Origin: Bigelowiella natans CCMP2755
Taxonomy: Eukaryota > Cercozoa > Chlorarachniophyceae
Length of the DNA stretch: 51,662 nucleotides
NCBI GenBank assembly: GCA_000320545.1
Contig: ADNK01001316.1
Coordinates: 35,001-86,662, forward strand
Reading direction: 5' to 3'
Shown here in pieces: positions 35,802-47,240 of the stretch (positions are counted from its first letter, which is position 1; every line of letters begins with the position of its first letter). Made by a program: the position numbers and the translations under genes. Under the pieces are notes generated by a model. That model ran no database searches, was not told the origin of the DNA, and worked only from the letters and a program-made list of their open reading frames with translations.

Positions 35802-37740
35802 TCAATGTCCCAACATCCTCGTGATTTCTCGTATATATACCAGCGATGTTCGTAAAGACTTATTTAATGTAGCATCCTGATCAAGAAGAACTCGAGCTTC
35901 GGGAAAAGGGTGTTCAGGTGAAGTAACTAGGTCTCGCTTTTGCATGTGTCTCAAAGGTGATGGGGTAAAACTGACAAACTTCGGTCGATTTCGGTAACTA
36001 CTTTTGGCAGGTCCAAATTCCTTATTCCTTCGATTTTTCCGTCTGAATTTCCGATTATCTTGATGTGTGCTTCTACCTTGGTCTACATCTGCTGCTTTCG
36101 CAGTGACTTTAGGGAGTGTACATAAATTACTCATTACCCTAGCCGATAAAAGAGTTGTTGTCGAGAGGGTACTATCTGAATTCTCATCATTGCTCAGATC
36201 TTCCTCATCAGTCAGAGAAATCATGAACTTTGCCTTTGCCTTTGAGTAGCATGGGACAGAGACAAAATCTGCATCTTTTATACTTTCATCTTGTTCAGAA
36301 TTCAATTCACGTTGACAATTTATGCAGTTTTTCTGATGATCGATGCGCCAGCTCGTATCGTCCGGGTTTTGAGCAAAGGTGCTCTGAGGAGGTTTCTGAA
36401 ACGCTATCGGTTTTCCTCGATTACTTGTAAAAGAGTTCCCGGGCTCATCGTCCTTTCTCCTGGTATCCTTCCTTTTCACTGCCTTCTTAAATTCAACCAC
36501 CTGCTCTTTTGCCGATGCTTTCTTGTCAACATTCTCCTGTGAATGAAAGAGGAAGGTAATTTTACTACTTTGGGCTTATCTTTAGAAATTACAGCACACT
36601 ATTTTAAATGTCTTAGTTCTAGCATTATTACCTCTTTATTTCCCGTCGTTGAAAGACTTGGAGATATGTCCAGAGATTGCAAAATGTCAAGAATCTCAGT
36701 GTGGACCATTTCTTCAGATATATCCTTTTGTGGCATCAATATCTCCCCCGCTTCACCTGATTGCTGGAGCTGGTTCAGCTTCTTTCTTGATAAGCATTTT
36801 TCTTCCATCAAGGTCGATTGTTGTTTAACGTTGTTGGAACGGGATTCAAACTCCGAGCCATCAGGCATTTTCTCGAAGGTATTCAGAGCTATGGAGGGCA
36901 CCGTAGTAGTTGTTTCCGATAAACGATTCTGATAAGTAAACAAAGTCATTCAAATTCGACTGCATATTCTTTTAAAAACTAAACAATGACCTCGAATTCA
37001 GGATGCTTCTCTTCCGGATGACTACTGTTCGGAAGATTGCCGTCGCCATAGATTGCTCCAGTTTCAGTTGAAACATCTACATCGCAGTTGCTCCGATTTT
37101 GACTCGAAGTTTTGTCAGTAGCAGCTTTCTCTCGGCGGATCGTATTTTTAAAATGAATTTCATTAGTTTGTGAACTACTTTTGTCTTTTAGAGTAAAACT
37201 GGAACTTAAAGAAGATTCATCGTAATCTGTGGTCGTACTTCCAGAATGATCGCCGTTGTCTGCGTGCCAACTTGCCAACCGTCTTGAGCTTTGGAATACC
37301 TCCCCACGCGGATACATTGATAATGATGATGATGGCGATGATTTCAATGAGCGCCACGCAATCAGTTTTGCAATTCGTTTCGAAGGTGAAAATTTTCGTA
37401 CATTCGTCTGTTGGATTGGTGGTGGAGGACGATGTGCTCTGAGTTCATCTTTATATTCCTGTCGTAACCTTCTCGTGAGATGGACAATCCTATCAGAGGG
37501 AGAGGGCATTGGGAATCGACGTGCCATAGATACAGGAGGGACTGGACTGGGAGGGATACGAGGAAGCAGTTCACGAGGCATTTGTGTCTTTCCTAAGTAT
37601 TCCTTAAGGGTTGGCATTGGATCTTCCGACCAAGATGCAGCAGAATTCATGTCGGGTCTGCTGTTACAATGATCCGACTGACTGAATGATCCATATTTTT
37701 GCTCGAAGCTTTGAATGTACGAATCGAGTTCCGAAGCCAT
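35802..37740 (-). CDS. Low-complexity, probably disordered protein of 593 residues
   Basis: Family not recognised. Exons (high to low): 37740-36991, 36928-36632, 36536-35802; phases consistent. The ATG at 37740 is the first in frame (MASELDSYIQSFEQKYGSFS). A short N-terminal helix is followed by a Pro-rich segment (LLPRIPPSPVPPV), a basic helical stretch (IVHLTRRLRQEYKDELRAH) and long Ser/Thr/Lys-rich regions. The third exon has strongly basic runs (KFRRKNRRNKEFG) and ends in YIREITRMLGH. One C-x2-C pair (CINC) is present, but no zinc fold is apparent. Basic and Ser-rich composition would suit a nuclear or cytoskeletal protein; that is inference. Head-to-head with the cation transporter gene. 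Confidence 0.75.
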
Positions 37741-38083
37741 CACGCGAAAGGTGTGCCCATTCGTCTCCAACGATGATGAGTACGATTGGATCGGCCATGC
37801 TATAATAACTACTCTGCGACATCAATTGAATCGTGTCTTCGAGAAGAATTGGGACTTTTGGCAATTGGACCGTTGACTCCAGTATAAAATACGAAATTGA
37901 GAATCTGTGGACTAGCACGGACTGCGACAACTTAAAATACCCAAAATAAATGAAGCAAACATTATTCCTTTTCGTAGGATCCCATGATGATTTTTAATTG
38001 CGACAAGGTAAAACACTAGAAAAAGGGGTATTTCGGATCGGAGTATCGGACCACGCACCTCCAAACTTCGTCCAGTCGAGGCA
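37741..38083. promoter_or_regulatory. Head-to-head intergenic region, disordered protein / CDF gene
   Basis: 343 bases between divergent start codons; no repeats or palindromes of the GCATGC type. Must contain both promoters. Confidence 0.45.
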
Positions 38084-39644
38084 ATGTCCGACTCGAGCAT
38101 GGACACTTCCGCCCCGTATAGTATCATGGGGGTCCCAATCACCAAAAAGATAAAAACACTCGCGGTAAGAAAAGGGATTTGGAGACGAAAGGAAGCATAA
38201 CTTACACTGTATTGTTTCAGCTGGCTTTTATTCTCTTCTTGGCCATAGCGATTACACAGTTGATCGGGGCACTAATCGCAAATTCCTTGGTTTGTGAATT
38301 TCCCTTTCTGAGCTCTTTATCTGAAGTTGGAAATTCTATTAGGCACTTCTTTCGGATACATCCTCGATGTTTTTGGATGCTGTAACTTATGCTTTCAACA
38401 TTTACGCTGAGGCTCAACCCAAAGAGGTGTCATAGTATTCCATTCGACTTCACTATGTTATATGATTGGTTCCCCTTTTAAAGGACAAGCTGAAAACCCA
38501 GAAAACTCTTCTTATCGCATCGGGAATAAGTTTTTTTGCCTTGTTCGGAATTACGACGTACTTCCTGATTGATGCTGCCATGATTCTCGCTTCGAACCAG
38601 GTAAGTAAATCCTAGGTTAATGTAGTAGTCTGCGTTGAATTTGATTGTTACTTATTCAGGCCGATGATGACGACGTTAACGCTTGGATTGTGTTAGGTTT
38701 TGCAGGTATGTGCTCGATTAGTAAAATGGTGTTGGAAATAATTAAAATTTCTACATTAGTTGCAGGACTTGTCATAGACTTCAGTACTCTGTTTCCGTAC
38801 TGCATTCATGGAGTCGATCAGGTAAAAGTTTTAATCTCGCCGTATTTTGTCTTCTGTTTTCCACCTCCCTAACATTAATAACAATCAACATATCTGGGTG
38901 ACTAACAGGGTGATGAGCACGATGAAGCCAGTAGGATGAATATGTGCAGTGCTCTCAGTCACATTCTCTCAGATACCATGAGATCTATGACAACTCTGGT
39001 TGTGAAATTTGAAACGAAAGTTATCGTCAATTCATTACTAACGAAGCGTTTTTCTCAGATTGAATCATTCGTCATTATCTACGGAAATATCAATGGCGCT
39101 AGAGCAGACGCGTACTATTTAAATATCATCAGATTTTTTGGAGAGGTTGGATTTATTCAATTTTGATAATTTCCCTTCGCAGGTTTGCGTCCCTCATCGT
39201 CTCCTCTTTGATCATAGTGGGGCTCTTCAAGTCCATGTATGACCCAATTTTTAACATTTCTTGAACGGAATAATTGTATATTACTGATCGTATTTTTACT
39301 TATCTTATACAGATCTGATTGGCTGATGGATGTGAAGAAATTCATCAATGGGAAAAACCTTGATGAAGAAGAAGGTAGAGGATAAGTTGCGCTTTAGTCA
39401 TCAAATTGTATGAAGCAAATGTTCTAAATGTAAAATTCTTACTGTAATTTTTGACATCTTCTCTCGTAATGAAGGCCAATCGATGCAGCAACCTGTTATG
39501 GATTCTGGGGAAGAAAACAAATCAGGTGTAATTTTTTAGGCATTTATCTAGAAGTGAATGTGATCATCGAAGTGATACTGACGTCGAATGTTTTTTAATT
39601 CTTCAGTGTCTGCAGTCGATATCGGTGCTGTGGCTGAGGGTTAA
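38084..39644 (+). CDS. Cation diffusion facilitator (ZnT-like) with altered metal site
   Basis: Exons: 38084-38164, 38221-38289, 38343-38426, 38484-38600, 38660-38705, 38766-38821, 38909-38998, 39059-39111, 39183-39236, 39313-39374, 39475-39525, 39607-39644; 266 residues, all phases consistent. Six hydrophobic segments can be placed. TM2 reads LIANSLALLSDTSSMFLDAV: both aspartates (D55, D62) of the family DxxHxxxD motif are there, but the His position is Ser58. TM5 keeps the second half-site, HILSD (H169, D173), after MNMCSALS. RADAFASLIVSSLIIVGLF is the typical TM6. The loop after TM5 lacks a His-rich stretch. The C-terminal domain is very short compared with the usual ~80 residues. So metal specificity or activity may differ. 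Neighbour genes give no hint of the substrate. Confidence 0.87.
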
Positions 39645-40975
39645 CTATTTCAAATTGTTCATCTAATACCATAATGCAACCCCTTTAGTTATTTAGAAAC
39701 TTGTTCAGTGTATCTTGTTGGAAAGATTTACGTGTTTTGAGAGTGTGGATTGAGAAAGCAACGGTCATTTCATCAGTCATCGGATGTTGCCCATCCATTA
39801 GAGACAATATTATTAGCTCCGACATGTGTTTACCGTCATCTAGTCATCGCAATTCTTCGATCAATTCAACTTTTGTTCGTTGAGTAGTGCATCCACCACA
39901 TCAGATGTATCGCAGCCGCTTACAGTCTCAATTGTCACAACAATCAATGCCTTGAACTTTCTCACACACTAGCTAGCACACACTGGCATAGCCCGCACGT
40001 GGCGCTGCAGCGCGCAACAACGCAACAACCACTCATCGTTCACTCTGATGCAAGCGAAAACAGTGTGACGGGACTTGTTCGCAGGCTATAAGGCGTGGGA
40101 TCATGCATGCCGAATCGAGCTAGTGCCAATGATGTGATGTGACCTGGATGATGTGAACTAGTCATGTCAATGAAACTTTTGCGCACAAGCCAAACAGAAG
40201 GCAAAAGACAAAGACCCGCGTGCGAGCGGCATTGTGCCCCTCTAGCCCTACTAGCCTTGCCCTTTAGTTTTCCATGCATGTTGACTAGTTGAGCCAAACA
40301 ATGGCGTGTAGCCTAAAGGGCTATGTGGAGCGTACCTAAACACGCAACACATTTTCTGTGACGCATTGTTTGTGACTAAACTCATGTGTACACTTAAGAA
40401 CACATGTAATCCGGTTTACATGTGCTTATTAACACGTGTACTCATCAAGCGCGTACGCTATGTAGCCTATATAAAGGGCTACAGAAATGTTGTTTTACCA
40501 TGCATGAGAGTTTTGATTCATGCAAACGCAGCAGCTGCATTCAAAAAACTTTGATTGCGACTACATTGCGTTGCCGGTGGCCGCGCAAACACATCTAATT
40601 GGCTGCTTGCAAGCTAACAAGCGCCTACAAGCTATGCTTGCACATTGCAAAGCCACATTCAAAATTAGGATCGATGACAATTGAAAAATATGACACATTC
40701 GTTACATCCGTCTCATGCACACAGCTCGCTCACTCGCACACTCTTCATACATGTACAAATAGTTGGCACACGTACGACGTACGACTAAATCATTGCATGA
40801 TAATACAGTTACTACAAAATAACAAGCCATGGGAGATGCGAGTAAATGATATTTCAGTTGCATTTGTGTTCATGCAATCGCCGATTACAGTAACTGGCCA
40901 GGTGCCATACAAGTAGGTATACGTAGATAAACGAGATTAGTCCTGAAAAACTGTAGAAGGGAAAGTAGCACCATC
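39645..40975. repeat. Tail-to-tail spacer with scattered palindromes
   Basis: Carries CTAGCTAGCACAC near 39968, ATCATGCATGCC near 40101, CATGCATG near 40274 and 40500, ACATGTGTACAC-type inverted repeats at 40380-40450, and CGTACGACGTACGA at 40771-40784. No gene. Confidence 0.6.
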
Positions 40976-42622
40976 TTAACATGTCCACTTCTCAGTATGC
41001 GGACGAATATCTAATTCATTTGTCCAGGCCATTTTGCTTTGGGTGTGGAGGTGATAGTAAGTCTTCGCAATCTCGGTAACATCACCAAGCTTTTCAACTG
41101 GATAGCCCTTCCTGCAACAAGTTCATAAAAGACAACTTGAGTATTCATCACACTGCATTATCATTCAATAGGCCCTACTTTAAATTCTTTGGAGTGTTCA
41201 ATCCGCAATCGAGTCTGATATGACACGCGTGTATCCCATTCTTCCCGAATTCTTTGGCTATAGACTGCCATAAACAATTATGAGACACCGAGTTCATCTA
41301 TCTTTCTCTCGATAAACCCTGATTTTATCATGCGACCTGAGATAACGAACGAAGTCCAAACTTCGCAATTGAGAAAGCTGGTGATGTTGCGGATCCCCGA
41401 AATGCTAAAACGTTTGTTTATACACACGTACAACACACCCGTGCATGCTGTCATTTCAGGGGGGGCTATACACATTTTTTTTATCTACCGCTTTACAACG
41501 AATGTAGATTGAAATTGAATCCTAATAGGATCGATATGCGAGATTACATATTTCATACATTCATTTCATAATGTTTATTTCCATGCATTCTGGGCCACTT
41601 CGTCACACATGTCTCGATTGTGGGAGTTCAGAAATAGAAGTAACAGCCAGTAGTAGCACATACATGCATGTACATACCTGCTGTTGCACTTGTAAAGAGC
41701 AGTGACCCTGACGATTTTCTCAGCATCGCAGGTATAACAGCACGCGCACAGAGAAGAGCTAGGTGAAAGACATCGGGTCAACGATTGATAACTGGAATAT
41801 ATCATAGTAACATGCACACTACCTCCGAGGCACTCAACATTCCATCTTTGAATGACGACATCGATATCCATTGCCAAGATTCTGCATAATAATATGTAAG
41901 TTTGTTCTGTGTTTTGCAAGGATAATTTCGAACTTACCCTCCTTGGGTGGAAGGGCCACTCGCATTGAATACAAGACACTAGATTATCAAAAACATAGCT
42001 GTTTCTCAGTTATATTCAGCATATTTGAGTTTCCTTTGATAATATTATTGTCCTCTAAAGAAAGGGCGCTTTGTATTTACTGCTGTCGGAAGGGTAAATG
42101 AAAAAATGGTCCTTTTATTTAACTTCTGTACCTCCACATCACCAAGCTGTTTTGATACTTCTTCAAAACAAGCCTTCACTGATTATCAAGTAATAATTAT
42201 GCTTGTTGATATAACTATCTGCATTTGATATGTTACCTGACTTTTTGTCGGATACGTCTACGGGAAAATGCAATGCTTTCCTTCCCCTAGCCTGGATTAT
42301 ATCGCACATGATGGGTTGGAATTATATCGCACATATGGTGCTAAACGAACCTTAATCTTTTGCAAAGCAGTTGCTGCACTTTTGATACTGCGCGAGCACA
42401 AAGCTATATCGTAGCCTTGCGACGAAAACTGAATGGGGTATAGAACGAGTTGATCTGTTTGATATCATATCTCTTGGACTAACTCCTTACTTCAAGAGCA
42501 ACAGCAGATCCCAGGCCAGGACCACAGCCAACTACAGCACAAACTCCCTTAGCATCCAAATGTAACTTTTTCGGGGAACGTAGTGGGCGTTGGGGAGTAG
42601 TGCTTGGGGATCCGTGAAGCAT
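40976..42622 (-). CDS. Short-chain dehydrogenase/reductase
   Basis: NAD(P)-dependent oxidoreductase, 260 residues. Exons (high to low): 42622-42491, 42428-42351, 42291-42237, 42178-42132, 41978-41938, 41881-41823, 41758-41678, 41404-41337, 41264-41179, 41111-40976; all phases consistent. The N-terminal 25 residues are Ser/Pro-rich and may be a targeting or regulatory segment. Cofactor loop VVGCGPGLGSA (31-40); LVFNASGPSTQ at the NAG position; SGSLLFTSATAA with the catalytic Ser region; AFSIAKFGLRS, where Phe175 stands at the usual YxxxK tyrosine (Lys179 kept); GIHACHIRLDCGLNTP; and the family C-terminus QSKMAWTNELDIRPHTEKW. The Phe also occurs, as I recall, in a bacterial-type SDR subgroup, so it need not mean inactivity. 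Substrate unknown. Confidence 0.93.
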
Positions 42623-44101
42623 ATTAACACTAGAAAAAAGAAATTCATCATCTTCTTTGGCATAGCATAGACGATCGAGCTTACCACCTCTTTGTGATCT
42701 CTTAAAAGAAGTTGATGGATTCTAACTTGGAGTCTGTCCTTTCACGTGCTCTAACCCTCCATAGGGCCTATTTCCGTCCTGCGACAAGAAATGTTATCAT
42801 GTTGCATCCCTTAACTCGAAAAATTGGAAATATCTTGTTTGTCGTACACGATAAATGTGCGGAAAAATCTAACTTTTTAAATAGATATTATGGGTACTTG
42901 TCGTAAGTAGGTCTCCTGTTTGACGTTTACCCGTTAAACCCAATACAAAACACAGACATTTTTCCTCTGAAGACAATTGAACTCTACTTTATTTGGTCTG
43001 TTCGAATTCCGGTAACTACCATTCAGACAGTCCTTTTTATTGTTAATTGAGGCTTTATCCTTTGCATATACCCATAAATTATATACATTTGTATCATTTT
43101 CTCTGCACTACCGTTTGTATTGGTTCTCTATTCATCACTGTGCGAATTAACCGAAAAGATCTCTTGTATTTTGCACGGGTATTATTCAATTTTTGGTTCA
43201 CTCATCATTCCTTTTTGGACAGAACAAATTGAATTGTACAAAAGTATAAAAGATATTGATTCATAAATATATCTTAGTTATTAACTCAAAAAATGCAAAA
43301 TATTGGAAACATAGAATATTTATGCCTAAATCAACGAACATAAATGTATTTTATCCATGGGCGCGCTGGTTTCAGAAAGAGAGTGAACAGCCATCATAAG
43401 AGACTTTTCTGGTACTAAAATCTCCAAAAAAGAGAGATAAACTTCCAAGAAGAGAGAGAACTTATCTCCTCCTGGTGTTCAGCTTGAGTCTATATTGCGT
43501 CTCTTAGGTCTCTCTTTATCGATGAATATTTCATCGATTTCTGTACTATAAAGTGCCATTTTACGCTATCATGACTCACTCGTGAGATTGTTGCAACATA
43601 TCGCAGATTTCATACAAAAGTACATCCTCTATTCTCCTGGAAATTCCTAAATGTACAGAGATTCAAGAAAGCGTCTTATGACTTATAATTAATTTACCAT
43701 AATTTGCATTGATTTGTTTGGTTATGAATCAGATCTGAATCTTAACACTGTTGTTGGAATCATCATCCCCTGTTCCCCCAAGAGTCTGATCTACCCCATC
43801 TGCGGTCTTCACAACGATAGCCCCTCCCTTGGAAACGCAACGAGTAAGGTTTCCTCTCTGCTAGTGGCTAAGGTAAACCAATATATTTTGTTTTACAATT
43901 TTAGGGAGAGAATTATCGTCGTCTCCAACGAAATAGCACAAAAACGACAACTCTGTGCCTGGCGAACAAAAGTATTCTTTTCTTATTTATGAATCCCTTA
44001 TCAAATGCCATCAGAGTTAGGATAGGTAGCAGGCCTACAACTGATATTTTCTCTCCATTCTCATTAGGAACGCAAAGAAGAAAAAGAGCAAGTACAACAT
44101 C
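42623..44101. promoter_or_regulatory. Head-to-head region, dehydrogenase / G-alpha, AT-rich
   Basis: A 1.48-kb AT-rich gap, the longest head-to-head region here. Short plus-strand frames (42712-42906, 43714-43992) show no motif. A plausible 5' untranslated exon of the G-alpha gene could start after the TTAG at about 44064-44067. No GCATGC palindromes. Confidence 0.4.
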
Positions 44102-45296
44102 ATGGGTCTCTGCGCTAGCAACGAGAACCCGCAATCTGCAGAGGAGAGAAAGCGTAACGAAAGGGTCACAGAGGCTCTTAGAGAACACCAAAAGAAAGTA
44201 GACGATGAGGATGCAAAGAAAATGCTTTTATTAGGGGCAGGGCAGTCCGGCAAATCTACCCTTTTTAAACAGACACAAGCTTTGTATGGGAAGAAGTTAA
44301 AAAGAGAGGAAATGGAATCTTACGTGCCTATTATCATTGGAAATACAATCTCTTCTATGCAAACCCTTATTGAGAAATCGGAAGAATTTGCAAAGGAAGA
44401 AAAAGATGGAGAAAAATTCATGCACAAATGCCAGGAGGAAGCAAAGCTCGTTGTTGATTCTGATAGGGAAACATTAGATGCCAAAATGGGAGAAGCGATT
44501 GCAGCTCTGTGGAGTGACGCCGGGATTCAGGCTACATTTCAGGAAAAACACAAATATCAGCTCATTGACTCGGCAAAATACTATTTCGATAATGTCAAAA
44601 AAATCTCCCAGGAAGGTTGGTTTCCAGATATGGAGGATGTCCTCCGTTCCAGAGCACGGACTACCGGTATTGTCACCACGGAATTTGTTGTCCAGGAGCA
44701 TAATTTCAAATTATTCGATGTGGGTGGACAAAAAAGTGAGAGGAAAAAATGGGTTCCTTTCTTTGAGGGAGTGGACTGTGTACTTTTCGTTGCAGCAATC
44801 AGCGGATATAACAAGGTATAGAAACACCCATCATGCCGTGTCTCCGCAAGTATAGATCACTCTTTTTCGTGGTATGTTTCTATGGATTTCCTAATAATTT
44901 TGACTTTTTGTTCAGACTCTATTTGAGGATGGTGTGACAAACCGTATGCAAGACGCGATGAATTTGTTCCAGAAAACTGTGAAAGAGAAAATGTTGCAGA
45001 GAAGTTCTCTGGTTTTGTTTTTAAATAAGAGGGATCTTTTTGCAGAGGAGATCAAGAGGTTTCCCATTACAATTGCCCCACCACTTGCTCATTACACCGG
45101 AGATGGAAGCTACGAAGATTGCTGCAAGTTTATAACGCAGGAATTCGAAAAGATTGTACCACAGACACGGCCTGTGACTATTCATATCACATGTGCAACT
45201 GATGCTGACAACGTGAAGGTTGTCATTGATTCCGTCAGAGAACATGTATTGAATGAGAGTTTGGCGGCAGCTGGTCTCACTAGCACGTTGCTTTAA
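44102..45296 (+). CDS. Heterotrimeric G-protein alpha subunit
   Basis: Membrane-bound GTPase switch downstream of receptors. Two exons, 44102-44815 and 44916-45296; 364 residues, the usual length. MGLCAS offers N-myristoylation at Gly2 and palmitoylation at Cys4. P-loop GAGQSGKST (45-53) has Gln where most family members have Glu. An all-helical insert is present (about 60-180). Switch I is RARTTGIVTTEF, with the arginine finger and Thr. Switch II is FDVGGQKSERKKWVPFF, with the catalytic Gln. LNKRDLF gives guanine specificity, and TCATDADNV is the TCAxD loop. The C-terminus ends in TSTLL, with no pertussis-type Cys four residues from the end. A receptor partner or regulator is not in the window. 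Assignment is firm. Confidence 0.97.
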
Positions 45297-47240
45297 AGCA
45301 GTAGCAATCCCACTCAGTAATTCCGCATAGTCTAAGCGATGGCAACCTCCTCCATGTTCTGCTGAATTTGGTAGGCTATATTCAGTGCATTGTCGTTTAA
45401 TTGGCAATACAGATATTCTAGCCTGGGCAGGATGGAATATTAGCTGTAGGATATCCGTAAACTATATAACGAAGTAGGTTTACAAGATAATTTGGTTGTG
45501 GAGACTGTTTAATCAGAAACGGGTGGTGTAGTTAAGATTAGATTTCACCTTTCTCATGCAAGAGCTTAAGAACTTCAGTAATTACACGTGTTCTAATTAC
45601 ATGCTTGGCCTAAGAGTAGAAAAAAAAACACCGTGTTTTGTTGGTTCGCAATTTGCTCGCATGCAGCCCATATTAGAACTTTGGATTCATGCATCGGCAC
45701 GACGAGTTTTCTCTCATGTAATGGAGCACCATCACGTCTACCTGTTTGTGTTTAACTGTGTTCAGCTTGACGTTACACACACATCTAGACATGATTAACG
45801 CGCACACTGCCGCATTGTTTTTTGTAAGCTTGACCGCCATGCAACTCCTACGCATGCACAGCTAGCTAGCTAGAGTCCAACAATCATGCAGCACGCATGC
45901 AACAACCACAACTGTATCAATCCCGGTAATAACGAGCTAGCGAGTGGGTTTTGAACAAACTGTGCTTTGCGCGTGCGGCCTGGCGCGCTCAATCGTTGCA
46001 TTTGGACATTGGAAGCACACTGGAGCCTGTTTGAGGTTCACACAAGTCCGTCAAACCTGCAACGAATCGCCAGAATGTGCATTTGGAAGCTTTTGCACGC
46101 GACCAAGCGCGTCATGTGATGCAACAGACATTGGATTTGCTCGCATTTCTTTGAAATTTTTCGTGCACATCACATTTGGTCAAACGCACACGCAAAAGCA
46201 TTCAAAATGTGGCAGAGAACAAACGCGCAGCGTGCATCCGCTACACAACGGGTGTGAATTTTCACAGCTTGAGGCCTTGAAAATGGACATTTTGTGGAAT
46301 TTTGGTCAACATTTCGGTCATTTTTTCAGGTTTGGCCATCGGACAAGTTCTGATGACTTTTCTTTGACTAACTGCAACTGCCTGCTGCTTCAAAGCGCGT
46401 CGCAAAGCGCTGCACTGTTTGCAACCCCGTCGTTACCGGGTTTGACGGATTTGTGTCAAATTTGATTTTTTTTTCGAATTTCAGCTTGCATGAAAACCTC
46501 ATTTTTCAACGCCTGCCAGGGGGCGAAAATTGAAAAATTCTTACCACTTTTGAACACGCTAGCGCATTTGCATTTGCGAGCCACAAGCTAGCAAGTTTTG
46601 CAAGCTCATGAGGGTGTGTGCACACTAGTTTCATGGACGTGCGAAGTTTCAGCACACGCACGCAAAAAGCATGCACCTCGGCGCACATGAACGCGCAAAT
46701 GTGCACTCAATGACTCTCAATTGAAAATTCATGCCATTCGTTACACATTTGATGCAGTTGTGACAAAGCTAGAAAGGGCAGAATTTTCTGATTTTTGCAA
46801 AGCGCGCCATGCAGCGCATGCATGCATTGCATGTACGTGATGAAGCGCATGCAACGTAACAACTCTGGAGCTTTCGAGAGCCAACATATTATTAGATTTA
46901 TTTCTACAGCGTTTGCCGCCGCGCTGGATGTGACACACTGTCTAGCTGTGTCTATAGTTGTGGGCGTTGCTACGTAGCGTGCGTGGACACGTGTCATCAG
47001 GTACGGTGTGCTATGCTACATGCACGCACACATGCTAGATATGGCTGCTAGCTGTGGCACTTATCAACACACAGACATCGATCAGGCAATTTGACAGTCT
47101 ATGGTGCATGTGGTGAACATGCAATCTAGCAATAATGGCTAGTGCATGTGATATTGATGTAACAAGATGGCATGACACACATGCACCTACAATGCTAGAA
47201 TGTGCTGAGACGTGCCGACTCCCACATAGCTTGATCAATG
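45297..47240. repeat. Longest tail-to-tail spacer, palindrome-rich
   Basis: 1.94 kb. Motifs include GCTAGCTAGCTAG near 45863-45873, CAGCACGCATGCAAC near 45888, GCATGCATGC near 46816-46826, CACATGCTAG near 47029, and many CGCATTTGCATTTGCG-like near-palindromes at 46560. An open frame of 173 codons (45944-46465, GTG start) has no motif, biased repeats of GCGCA/TTTGCA and no splice structure; I regard it as non-coding. Confidence 0.65.

Noticed and set aside
42712-43992. Short plus-strand frames between the dehydrogenase and G-alpha genes
   Set aside because: No motifs, no consistent splicing and strong AT bias; more likely promoter and leader DNA.
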